Origin: Cricetomys ansorgei
Lineage: Eukaryota; Chordata; Mammalia; Rodentia; Nesomyidae
Length of the DNA: 64,000 nucleotides
Assembly (NCBI GenBank): GCA_026225945.1
Contig: JAMJFZ010000818.1
Coordinates: forward strand, 6,499,501 to 6,563,500
Direction: 5' to 3'
This document shows, piece after piece, positions 31,001 through 44,100 of the stretch (positions are counted from its first letter, which is position 1; each line of letters starts with the position of its first letter). The notes beneath the pieces were generated by a model. The model saw only the letters and a list, made by a program, of their open reading frames with translations, had not been told where the DNA came from and made no database searches. A program made the translations under genes and the position numbers.

Positions 31001-32109
31001 GAAGCCCTTCCTGGAGGAGATATCACCAAGCCTGCTACGGAGACTGACAGCCAAGTGTCTCTCCGACTCACTGTACACAAGCCTAGTCCCCGTCTACAGT
31101 GGGCCCACAGCACGCTAGCCCTCCAAGTAGCTGGTAGCACTTGCCTGCTGTTATCCAGCATGTGGGACCATTTCCCATCAGTCCCGAGGCTTGAGGGGTC
31201 TTAAGATAAAGTTTAAGGGGAGCCAGGCATGGTGATACAGACCTGTCACCCCAGTTTCTCATTAGGCTGAGCCAGGAGGGAAGTTCAAGGGCAGCCTGGC
31301 CTGCAGAATGAGTTCAAAACCAGCAATTTTGCAGATCCTATCTTTTAAAAAGGGGGTGGTGTGGTGTGTGCAGCTCAGCAGTAGAACACTTGCCCTGCCT
31401 GCGAGGCTCTGGGTTTGATCTGCAGCAACACCAACTGAAGGGGAGGGAAGGGGCTAGGTGGTCTAAGTAATGGGAACAAAGTAGACAAAGGGCCCTGAGA
31501 CAGAGACACACAGGTGTCAGCTCAGAGGCCCTCTGCTTGCATGGTGCAGGGGAACATGCTTCCTAGGGGGTCCTGGGTGTCCTGTGTCTCGGGCCACTAT
31601 CTTGGCTCCAGTTGGAAAACCCTGGGGACCAGGAGTCTGCTCACAGAGCTCACAGCCCTGGGACCCTCGGGTGTACAAGGTCAGCAGCATGGCAGGCAGA
31701 TTGGCAGCTCGGTTGTGTCCTCTGGGTGGGGCTGGATTCATTGTCATCCTCCTGACTACTCAGGAAATGAGCTCTGTCTGAAAAAGCAGCCTTATCGCCT
31801 GTTTTCCAGCTTACACAGGCAGCGCACGTCTGTGGGACACTCGGGGGGTGTGGGGTGACCATGCGAAGACAAAGGAGCCATCCGGCTGGAGTCCGTCCCT
31901 GCGCTTGCATTTTGGGGATGACGCCACTTGAAACCAGAGTTGTATTGCAAACTGCCATGTCACTTTCGTTCTTTCCTTTCTCCCCCCCTACCCCGCCACA
32001 GCCCATCCCCCGCCAGTGCTGGAGATCAAACCCAGGGCCTCGTGCATGCTAGACAAGTGGTCAGCCACTGAGCCACGCCCCAAGCTTTGTCTCATTTTTA
32101 AAAATTGGT

Positions 32110-32145
<36 letters not shown>

Positions 32146-35100
32146 ATATTTATGGGTGCATGTTCAGTGTGTGCGTTCCTGTGTGTGAGTGGAGGCAGGT
32201 ACGTACCATGGTGAGCATGTGAAGGTCAGAGGACCTGAAATGGCAGTCCTCGCCTCGCGCCTCATTTTGAGGTAGCATCTCTTTCTGTGTGGCCCTGCAT
32301 GTGTCAGGAGAGCTGACCGACAAGCTTCTGGGGATTCTCCTGTCTCTGCCTCCCGTGTCACCATACACAGGAGCGCCGGGGTCTCAGCCTCACGCTACCG
32401 TATTCAGCTCTATATGGGTTCTGGATATCTGCACTCATGTCATTGTTCAGAGGTTGTTCAGACCCACTGAGCCGTCTCAGGTTGGGCTGGCCTTGAACCT
32501 CGACTCTCTCCACGGCATCATTAACCCTGTTTTCTGGAGTGCTGTGGATGGAAAGCAGGGCTTCATGCCTTCTAGGAAAGTGTTCTACCAACTAAGCTGT
32601 CTCCAGCCTTTGCTGCCTGTCTATGTTTAGATGCCGTGCACTTTAGATACACCCATTCATGGGCTTCTGGGTGCTTCCTTAGCATCTAGAAGCACTGGCC
32701 AGAATTCTGAAGTTGCAAGTTACCAAGGAGGGTCAAGCACAGACCCCTTCTACCACTATCCCCCTGCCCCCCTCCCTGGTCTAGCACTGGATGGGGCCTT
32801 CTAGACCAACCCCTGGGTAGGAGGCGATGGTACAAGGAGCAGGAACCCTGTACTGGGAGAGCCAGGCAAGTCCCTCCCAGACTCAGTTGGCCGTGCAAGT
32901 TTGTGCATAATAGCCAATACTGAGTCCCAGGGGAGAATCATGGGCCAGGACTGAATCAGCATCTCCTTATGGCCAGGAGATAGTGAGACTGGGACTCTGG
33001 ACCATAACGTCCACTCTACTGGGCAAGGGTGCTAGGGCCGCACTGCCTGGCATCTGGAAAATGCTGCGCCATTTGATCTGGCTCTGGTGTTCAGCTAAGC
33101 CATGGCTGCTGGTTTAGGAGCCTCAGAGAGCACCATGATCAGCCCTGGTACTAGAAGGCTATGGAACTCTGGTCATGCAGTCCTGGGCCCTCAGGAAGGC
33201 CCAAGAAGAGAGTCTTTAAGGAGGCTTCTGCTTTCAAGGTGTGTTGGTACGTGCCTGTATAATCCTAGCACGTGGGAAGCTGAGCAGGAATATTCTGGGT
33301 TGAGGCTAGTGTGGCTACATAGTGAGACTCTTGTCCAGACCAGTGAGATGGTTCAGTGGGTAAAGTACTTGTTGTTCAAGCCTGAAGACCTGAGTTCAAT
33401 CCCCAGACCCCATGGAAAGGGGAAGGAAGGAAGGAAAGACAGACCAGCCTCACAGAGCTGGCTTCCGTGTTTGAAGAGAAGCATACATGTCTCCCACACA
33501 CATAAAACATTTAGATACAATGATAAAATTAAAACCACAAACTGCGTGAGGGCTGTAAGCTCAGTTGGTTGCGTGCTCGCCTAGCCTGTACAAAGTTCAG
33601 TACTCCGTAAACCAGGGTAGTGGTTTATACCCATGCACTTGGAGGTGTAGGCAGAGGATGAGGAATTCAAGGCTACCCTCCTCTACATAGGGAGTTCGAG
33701 GCCAACCTGGGCTACATGAGACCCTGTCTCCAAACAAAAGCAGAAATAAAATGTAAAGGCTCCTGAGGAGAGGTTGGGACCAGGCTTTCCCAAGACCATT
33801 CTGAGCTTTTTCTGTGCTCTGGCTTCCCGCTAGGCTCAGCTTTCAGGGATACTCTGTGCCATCCTTTCCCTCCTGCTCCTCTCTCCTGTCAGGGACCCTG
33901 CCTCAATCGATGTGGCGCCTTACTACCTTGGGGCCCACGTGAGGTCATCTGTTGCCCTGACCCCTAGGCGGCAACTGCCTTGCTCAAGGGGTATTGTTAT
34001 TGTTCCTTACTGTTTATTCCTACAACTCTTTTCTAGGGGAGTCCCTTCCCCCAGTAGCCTTGAAAGCTGGACATTTTGGTCCTCCCTAGGCAGAGGCCCT
34101 TGGACTGGACATATGGATTGGAGCTCCTGGTCTCTCCCTGTGCACCCAGCTTTGAAAGCATTGTGGGTTCCCCTGCCTGCATATATCTTTCACCCACAGA
34201 CAGTTCTGCTAAAGCCTGAAAGAGGAACCGTGCTATGTAGCCAGGGCCTTGGGGTCAGGGATATGGGAAGTACCTCATGTGGTCACCAAGGAATTGGACA
34301 TGTGACCATAGAGGCCAGACCATATTGGACTTGAAGTCCCTGTTATAGTCCTGTCAAGCTGGGGTGCACATGTCCCTTAGAAACTGGTTTCTGGCGTGCT
34401 TGGTCTGGGTTGGGTGGCTGCTGTAGCCTGGAACTGTGAAGCTCTGACGGGAACGCTGGGAACGGTATCACAGAGCTGGGAGCCACTTGCCCTGCTGGAG
34501 GCGGAGACGCGGGAACACTTTCCAGAGGGTTCCCTGAGCCGAGGTTCGAGGAGGGGCCTGTCAGCATATCTGACAGTGGATACATCTAGAATGAGGCCTA
34601 AGGGACACTGGAGTATGACTGCACAACTGCCTTCACTTAAGACCTCGGGGTGGGAGAACAGTGATTGTACGTTGGGCCCCTGCTGCTCCCCACCCCCACC
34701 CCCTGCATAGCAGCCATCAACTATACTCTCTCTAAGCCCTGCCACGAACTCCCTGTCATGGAATTTGTGAAACCCAAGCCTGGCCTGGTGGAAAATCTGT
34801 TTTTAATTTCTGGCCGGCATCACTGGTTCCTCAGCCCAGCATGTTGGGGGTGGGGGGAGTGGGGGGCCCATGGTCGTGCAGTCAGCTCAGCACCCTGGCA
34901 GCTCATCCAGGACAGTGGGTGGAGGACCCCGGATCCCCACTGTGGGAGAAGAGAGTGGGCTTCCTGACCAGCACTAGATGCCCGGAGGCACAGATGGGTT
35001 GGCTCCACTCACTGGTGTGGGGACCCTCGCTCCTCAGACTCAGGGAGCCTGTTCTGTGGTTCACACATGCTGAGCCAGCTATCTGCATGCTCAGCGAGTT

Positions 35101-38100
35101 GTGTGTCCCTCGTGGTCCCCAGGCATGGACTCAGCCTGGCGGGCCCTCCCCATTCCTCACTCTAGCCCAAGATGCATGTGGAGTCTTAGCCTAACCCAGC
35201 CAGCCTTCTGAACACCACCCCTCCCCCATACTTTATCTCTTCCTCTGGCAGATGCAGGGTTGCCATTAGAAGTTTTCTGTGCAAGGGGAGGCGTTCTCTC
35301 ACCCCTCCTGTCCACGGCCCAACCCTGTACCTCGGACCCCTTTCTGTACCCTGACTCCTTCCTGGGCTTTCGATCACAGGACCATCTTTGAGCCCTTACT
35401 CTCCTGGGGTGCCCAGCCAGGAACCCATGACCCCACAATGGCAGTTTACACGACCCACTTCTTCCTGATTCCCATGGCCATTGAACTTGCCACTGGGGTC
35501 TTTCAAGCCCTCCAGTGGCCCCGAAGGATGCACTCTAAGGCCTACAGCCTTCGTCTATAGTAGGTCCACCCTGTGGTGATTTATCTTTACCCCGGGCGAG
35601 CAGGTGTGACCCTGTGGTGACTCCTCCCTACTCCGGGCCGACTCTGGCAGTTCACCTTTACCTAGGGAGGAAGGTTATCACTGGTGGCCATATGCTGTCT
35701 TCCAACAACTGCCCAGATGTTTCCACACTGGCAGGCCCAGAGCCTCGGTGTGCCCACCCAGAGCCTTGCTCCTGGCCTTTCGCATGTGTGAGGGGTGCAT
35801 ACGTAGTGTGTCTCCCATGTATTGTATCCTGGGGAGCCGGGAGAATCACAGTCAGAAGCCATTGGGAGCTGGGGAGGATGCTGTCGCTACCCACCTTTGC
35901 CAGGAGCCTGGCTCCTGAAGCCCACACGGTGGCCAGCAGCTCAGGACAGGGATGGGTGCCTGCCTCGCCCGACTGAGTCTCTAGATCACTTTTTACCACA
36001 GATGGAAAATTCCATGTGGTCAGAGCCTAGATGCTGAGTGGCATTTCCCATTATCATCCTCAATGGCCTGTGGGCAGTGGCGGCTGCTCTGCCATTGAGC
36101 ACATTGGCCTAGTGCCCCTACGGAAGCATGTCCCCTGGGGATCTGGCCTCAGAGACTAGGAAGAGGTCATGCTGTCTCAGTCAGCTGTCCTGTAGGGCCC
36201 CGAGGTATCTGTGTAAACTGGAGGGAGCCATCCCTTCCATTCCTGGAGCTGGTACAGATTCTCCTGGCTGCCCCTGGCCTCAGGGACTGACTGTGTGAGC
36301 TTTCATTACAATCTGTTCATCTGGGAGGAATAGATCTTGCCGGAAAGTTCCCCCAGCCTCTTGGAATTTGGGGGAGGGGATCTCATTTACCCCAGCTGTG
36401 GTTCAACAGATCCTGTGGGCACAGGTCCTGGGTAGATTGGAGGACAGTTTCAGGGAGGCGAGGTCTCTCTTTAACATCATCCCTGTCCCATTCATGAGTT
36501 GGGCAACACCTCCTAGCATCCCACTGGAGATTTGCAAGCAGACCCCAAGGCACAGAGGGTAGAAACCTGGTCAGTAGGGACTTCCTAGAGCAGGCCAGAC
36601 CAGGATGGGGTGGGGGGAGGGGGACAGGTGTGGACACTTGGCTGCTCTGAGAATGAGGAGTTGAGAACACCAGGCACCTGGTGTGACTGTCACTACCTAT
36701 AAGTCTTGACTGGCTTTGGGATTTTGGGGTGATCCCATTTCTTTGAGATTCCTTAAGGCTCACCTATCTCTTTTAATTTTTTTCTTCTTTTTCTTTTTTG
36801 AGATAGGATCTCACTATGTAGCCCTGGCTGGCCTGGAACTCACTATGTAGGCCTGCCTCTGCCTCCCCAGCGATGGGATTAAAGGCATGCCTCACCAACC
36901 ATAGGAGCACAGAAGCCCAAGTCTATCGGCACCTGTGTTCAGATGTATGAACAGACAGCTGGATGTCTGAATGTGGGCAAGGGTGTGTGCTTTCCCTGGC
37001 TGTAACCCTCAGTTCACGTGGCTTCCCCTCACCCCTCTGAGGACGTGTGGATTTTCCTAGGGGCTCCCCAGAAAGGTGGAACTGGAAGCCCTTACTCCCT
37101 TCAGCTTACGTATTTTCCCAGGGACTTCACCAGTGATAACTGACTCCGTTTCACACACCCTGACACTGGCTGCCCTTCACCACAGATTGTCTAACATCCC
37201 TGTCCATTTTTTTTTCTTTTTTATTTATGTGTGTATTTGTGCACCCATGTACGTGCCATGGTGTGCGTGTGGAGGTCAGAGGACAGATTGTAGGAGTTAG
37301 TTCTCTTCTTCCACCACTGTGGGTCCCGAGGCTCAAACTCAGATCTTCAGGCTTGATGGCAAGGGCCTAGCCCTGCTGAGCTATCTCACAGGCCAGTGTG
37401 TATCTAGTCATGGCCTTCTTCTCTTCAGTAAGCTTAGTACCAGGATCACTTCCCTGCACAGAGGCTGCTGTCGGCTGGGTCCCTGCTTGTCCCTGGCATC
37501 TTGTGGCATTTTGTAAACACCAGCCCTCTGCAACACAGCAGTACCATCTAGGAACAGGATCACCACCCCTACCCCCAGTTCCTGTCATGGAACTTACGTT
37601 ACAAAACCTGTTTTCTAGCAAACGGGAGGTGTGTGGTCTTAGCACCCACCGAGGAACACACTGGGTGTGCAGGCCTACCCTGGCTGCGCGGGCCTACCCA
37701 GGCTGCAGAGCCAAAGCCTGGTGGCTGCCTTGTGTCTGGGATCTATCTCCAGTCTCTCTCCAGTGAGGAGATGTATCTTTTAGACGTGTGGGCCAAAATG
37801 GGGCTGCTTGACATGGGGAGCCCCAGGGTGGTTCTGTTCATGGAAATGCAGGTATCTTTGGCCTCCGGGGAGAGAGTGGTCAGTTGTTTTCATAAGCCTG
37901 CCTCTAACCTGTGAGAAGGGGATCTATAGGGGGTTGACATCTTTGGTCCATGCCTAGGTGTGAGCAGGTGACAGCAGAGAGGGAAGCCAGGGGATGTTGT
38001 AGCTCGAGCCTGCTGGTATTCATTGTTGGTCACTGTGTGCACGGCCTAGTACTGGGCTACATGCCTTGTCTGTGTGAGGACGGCGTGACTGGCCTGTAGC

Positions 38101-41100
38101 CCACACAGGCAGGTCCTGGGGCCTGTCTCCATCGCCTGCTGCGAGCTGGCATGCTCCTGTCCCCATCTTCCTGTGTGTTCCCGGGTCAGCCCTCCCAGGC
38201 TTTGGAGGCCTTTCTGATGTAAGCACTGGGGCTCCCAGGGTAGCTCTGCACCTGCTCCCTGTGTGGATGGCAGGCCTTTACCATACACTGCCAAAGTAGC
38301 AAGATGCCTACCTCCAGTGCCTTGCAGAGCCCAGACTGCTGGGTAGCTCCAGGGTACAGAGTAGAGGGACAAGGTGCAGCTGGTGGGGGATGGGCTGTGG
38401 TGTTATGGTAGAACTCTGGCCTTTCCCTGAGGTTTTTCTGCACGGTGTCTCAAGTAGAGGCTCAGCCTCCAATGTCCCCTCAGACTCCAGGGCAGCATCG
38501 TCGCTTTGGATCACAGAAATCTAGTTCTTGGCCCGCATTAACTGGACGTGCGGACAGCACCTTCCCGGCCAGATGGAAAGTGTGGAGGCTTGCCTCCAGG
38601 TGTGGGAGCCAGCTGGCTTCTGGGAGGGCAGGGAGTGCCATCCTTTCGCTGCCTGGCAACTGTCTCCTGGGAAATGGCCCACTGGGTGCCAGGGCTGTTG
38701 ATGGAGCAGCCTGTGCTCTCCCAAGAAGGCTGGGCACAGGGTTGTTCTGCCTCAATAGCTCCCCGGGCATTGGCCCCAAGGAGGACACACTTGTCCAAGT
38801 GCCATCAGCAATCCCTCTGTGACTGGGGAGGGATTGGGGTGGGACCAGGAGAGGCTCAGAGTCAGGGAGCCTGGGGACAGACTGAGTGGGGTCAGAAAAA
38901 GTAACCACCCAGCATCCTTCAGCATCCTCCCTAGTTAGCCAGTAATTGATGCTGAACAACACTGTTTTTTTAACCCTGCACAGGAAGTGAGCCAAGACCA
39001 CATTTCCCTTCACGTGGCTAAGGGAGCACACGGTTAACTGGCCTGTCCTTTCTACTTCTCTGACACTGTGTGTGCGTGCCCTCGTGTGCACGTACCCACG
39101 TGTGTCGGGGTGCATGTTCCACAGTGCATATGTGGAGGTCAGGGTCCTACTGGACTCAGGGGTGTTCTCTCCTTCCACCACGTGTAAGATTTACTTTTAT
39201 TGTATATGTATGGGTGTTTTGCCTGGTTTATGTCTGTGCACCACATACATTCCTAACACCCTCAGAGGCCAGAAGGGGGTGTCAGACCCCCTTCTGATAG
39301 TTGTTTCAGTTATTTGTTTGATGCCATGTGGGTGCTGAGAATTGAACCCTGGTCCCTTGGAAGAGCAACCAGTGCTTTTTTTTTTTTTTTTTAAGATTTA
39401 TTTAAGTATATGGGCGCTGTATCTGCATGTACACCTTTATGCCAGAAGAGGGCATCAGACCCCATTATAAATGTTTGTGAGCCACCATGTTGTTGGGAAT
39501 TGAACTCAGGGCCTCTGGAAGAACAACTAGTGCTCTTAGCCTCTAGCCCCAGCTTGTTTTTTTTTTTGTTTTTTTTTTTTTAAATAGAGTTCTGTTACAC
39601 GTATTCCATAGCCTTGAGCTCACTATATAGCTCAGGTTGGACGCCAACTCACAGCAATCCTCCTGCTTCAGTCTCCCGGGTTCTGGGATTACAGGCATGT
39701 GCCACCCCACAGATGACTTCTGAAGTTTCTTCACTGGGGAAAGCGCGTGGCCAGGCAAACTAAAAAGTGCAGAGCCTTTGGGTGAAGGGGCTGACGGGAC
39801 TGTGCCCTAGCACCACGCCCTCCAGCTCGCTTCTGTCTACCTGCCCGCTCTTAGGCGCTGCTGCTGCTCGGGGCTGCTGCCCTGGCCTGCCTGGCCCTAG
39901 ACCTCCTCTTCCTGCTCTTCTATTCCTTCTGGCTGTGCTGCCGGCGGCGGAAGACCGATGAGCACCTGGATGCGGACTGTTGCTGCACCGCCTGGTGCGT
40001 CATCATCGCCACCTTGGTCTGCAGGTGAGCCCCAGAGGGCGGGACCCGGCCTGAGACTGTTGAGGAGGGAGGGGCGGGGTCAGGAGCCTGGAGGCGGGGT
40101 GTGGGGCGTGGTTAGGGAGACTAGAGGTTGGGGTGGGGACGACTGGGCGGGGCCAGAGGAGAGGCGGGACCCAGGACCTGGAAGAAGGGGTGGGGCCAAT
40201 GAGACTATAGGATGAGGAAGGGCTGAAGCAGGGGCAGGGTGACTAGGGACCCTCGGAGCCAGGACTGGGACTGTGGAAAGGCTTGATTGCAAGCTCTGCA
40301 TCCGATGGCTCTGCCTCCCCCAGCGCGGGCATCGCAGTGGGATTCTACGGCAACGGGGAGACCAGCGATGGTGTTCATCGAGCTACCTACTCGCTCCGCC
40401 ATGCCAACCGCACAGTGGCAGGGGTCCAGGACCGCGTGAGTGGCTGGCTGGGGAGCGTCCTGTCTGCTCTAGAACCTTCTGTGTGCATGTGGGCTGATCT
40501 GATAATGCAGGTGACAGCTCTGCCCCTGGCCCCAGCTTATAGCACCCCTCTCGCAGGTGTGGGACACTGCTGCAGCCCTGAACCGCACAGCTGAGCCCAA
40601 CTTGCAGAGCCTTGAGCGGCAGCTGGTTGGGCGGCAGGAGCCACTGAGGGCTGTGCAGCGGCTGCAGAGCCTGCTGGGAACACTGCTGGGCTACACTGCT
40701 GCCATCCCTTTTTGGAGGAATCCTGGTATATCGCTGGAGGTGCTGGCTGAACAGGTGGACCTCTATGACTGGTACAGGTGCGCCAAACCTCTTTCCCACC
40801 TTCGTTCTGGGGTCCACCCCACCTGGTGATGCTCTAGAATAACCCTCTTGGGACCACTGGTACCTAGTCCCTGAGGCTTGATAGGTTGCCAGACATAGCA
40901 GGAATCCCTGTGGGAGGAGATGGTGTCTCTTTCATGAACTGACATCAAGAGCCAGGTGGTGGTAGCGCAGGCCTTTAATCCCAGCAGAGGCAGGCAGATT
41001 TTTGTGAGTTCGAGGCCAGCCTGGTCTACAGAGTGAGTTCTAGAACAGCCAAGGCTACACAGAGAAACCCTGTGTCGGAAAAAAAAACAAAAACCTGACA

Positions 41101-44100
41101 TCAAGTCAGGCTTAATGGTACACAGTTGTAATCCCAGCACTGGGAAGGCTTAGGCAGAGGGGATGGGAGCACCAGGCTAGCCTGGGCTAAATGGCAAGAC
41201 TCTCTTTCAAAAATGACCTAAGTCCCAGCCTGTTTACCCAGTCCTTATACATGCCTGGCCCACACCTGTGTGTGTCCACAGGTGGCTAGGGTACCTGGGA
41301 CTCCTGTTGCTTGATGTTATCATCTGCCTTCTGGTGCTAGTGGGCCTCATCCGAAGCTCCAAGGGTATCTTGGTTGGGTAAGTCAGAGGGGAAGGCGGGT
41401 CCCTGTATAGAGGGATGGGGTGATGGGGTGAGGTAACATGCCCTGTCTCCTCTCCATCAGTGAGACCCGTGAGACTGTGGCATGAGTGTCTCCAAGGGCA
41501 GCGTTCCTCCCTGAGATGCCAAACTGCTGTGACCAGTGTCACGAGCCACCTGCCTGTTTATGGTCCCAGCTGTGTTCCTCCCTAGGCGAGTCTGCAATAG
41601 GGTGGTACTTATAGCCATGTGGGCAGGTCTGGGAGTAGTGGGGGACTCCAGGCAACCTGACTGGGTTCCAACCCAGCTCTGCTGCTTACCATGGCAGTCA
41701 CCTTGAGCAAGTTGACCCATCGGTGCTAAACCCATCTGCGCTACAAGGCAGGTGACAGCTTGCCCATGGGGTGACTGCACGGTGATGTCATTGTTCCACC
41801 TGAGCAGTCACCTCTGAGTTACTATGTGGGTCTGGCACTGGTGAGCCCCAAAAACCCTCCAACCCCTGGCAGCAGTCCCTTTGTGCCTTGCAAGGATGAA
41901 AAGATAGTCGCAGTCTTACCGAAACTGGGGGTCGTAATGGTTACATGGAGAGCAAAGCCAGAGACAGGACACTCTTCACCGTGCGGTGATACGCACGGCA
42001 AGGAGCTCCAAGAAAGGGGACGGTGGGGGGTCCCCCGTGAGAGGAAGGGATGCTTGGCCACTGAGGAAAGATGTTCAGGTTAGTGTGCAGGCCTGCAGTT
42101 GGGTGGTGTGTGGGATCGAGGGGAGGCCCGTGTGTCTGGAGCCAGGCATAGTTAGAGGGCTTGATTTGATTGAGGTCTCTGTGTAAACAGGATGTATGAG
42201 ATCTAGGTTGCCACCGGGTCTTCTGGCCAAGCCTAGCTGCTCACTTTCCCCCAGCTATGAGCTGGGTGAGTCTCCTCCCAGCCAGGCAGAGCATCTGTCT
42301 AGGTCCTGGGCCTTGAGTGGCTCTGAGACCACTTTTTAACTGTCCCATATGGGTCAAACCCCCAGGCCCAGGTTGTGGGGGAGGTGAGGAATTCAGTGCT
42401 GCAGCTGTATGCCTGGCATGTCCCCAACCTGACAGGCCTTCTTTGCCCCAAGGGTCTGCTTGCTGGGTGTCTTAGCCCTGGTCATCAGCTGGGGTGCATT
42501 GGGCTTGGAGCTGGCCGTGTCCGTGGTGAGTGGCGGGGCGGGGGCGGCCCAGGGACCCCCATCTGATGGGCTTTGGTGGGGAGCAGTAGGCTACACTCTT
42601 GACCCCTCCCATCTGGTCCTGGGTCACACAGATCCATACCCCCTACATTCCACTCCACCTCCCTGAACAAAAGGCAGAATCTCCCCGCTCCCACTCAGAG
42701 AACTGGGTGGGTGTGGCCTCCCTCCGAGTCCCAGCTTGGTCACCTGCCCTTTCTTGCCTCACCCACCTCAGGGCTCCAGCGACTTCTGTGTAGACCCAGA
42801 CACCTTTGTGACCAAGATGGTGGAGGAGCATGCGGTGCTGAGCGGGGGTGAGTCTGTGGCTGTGTGTGCGATTAGAATGACTTAGGACTCGGTGGATAGA
42901 GCTGAGGTCCCCTACACTCTCAGGCCTTTGATAGCAGGGCATAGTGTAAGCCGGGAAGCCGGTGCCCAGGGCTGCTTCCAAGTGGCCAGGGGAAGAAACG
43001 CCTGCTAAACAGGAGGTGGCATCTCTAGTGGGTGCCTGAGGCAGAACCCCAGTTGTGCTTGTGAGACAGCTAATTAGGAGCAGAGAGGGTGGGAGGCCAG
43101 AAGGCTGGGCCACAGTTGGGAGTATGGGCTCTCTTGTAGTAGAGAAGAAAGGGAGATCCCAAGATATGATGTGATGTCCTTGTAGAAGCTTCCCGAGGTT
43201 GGGCACAGCACATACCTGGAGTCCCAGCACTGAGTAGACTGTAGTGGTAGGATCTTGAGTTCTAGGCCAATCTGGTGAGACTATCTCAAAAACACAATAA
43301 TATAAAACAGACAAGTTTCCCAAGGCTGACACAAAGGACAAAGGAAGGAGGAAGCTGTTGGAGAACCATGGGGCTTCAGACAGCCGAGGCAGTGCAGCCT
43401 TGAGCAGGTGGAAATGGGCAGGGATGTTCCCTCAGTTGGACCAGTGGGACTTCCTGACACACTGGATGCTGGGAGAAAAGGAGGGGCGAGTCCCGGTCCC
43501 ACAGCCCCTGCTTTCCTAGAAATCTAATGGAACACAGAACCTAAGGCTGAGTGTGGGTACTGGCATAGAGACCCCACTCTACCCACTGTCACTGCACCCC
43601 TGAGTGTCCTGCACACTTCAGGGTCCCTACTCTGAGGACAGGGTCTTAGCTGAGCCACAGTCTCCCTGGAAGTCACTTCTCAGCCTCACACACATGCACA
43701 AACACACATGCATGCATGTGTGAATGTGTGTACATACAAGTATATGCAAACACGCGGATCAGACATGCACCATTTGCGAGCATTGGTACATGTAGACGCC
43801 CAGACTCAGGCAGGCACACCTGAGGACTGTGTGAGTCCGTGTACTTGCATGCAGACACAGACAGGACCTGGCCTCAGCCTCCTGCCTCTTTTCACAGACA
43901 TTTTGCAGTACTACTTGGCTTGCTCGCCCCGGGCCACAAATCCCTTCCAGCAGGTAAGACCCAGGCTGGTGCTGGGTGGCCGAGACCAGGGACACAGGGT
44001 GTGGGGAGAAGGTGGAAGGATCTCCAAGCCTGGTCCCTAAAGCTGCTGGTCCCTGAGGCTCTGTACAAACACAGCTCCAGGGATGCTAATCTGTTTCCCC

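Larger units (their letters stand above)
28025..39854 (+). other. TTYH3: TTYH3 intron 1 (11.8 kb)
   Basis: This is the largest intron. The first 3 kb is SINE-free. G-rich runs with quadruplex potential occur at 29088-29107, 34845-34867 and 36607-36623. The stretches 28.1-31.2, 34-36.7 and 37.4-39.1 kb are mostly single-copy with no exon I can support. Confidence 0.85.

Noticed and set aside
38480..39181. 233-codon frame on minus in TTYH3 intron 1
   Set aside because: No recognisable domain and antisense; competing frames of similar quality overlap it.
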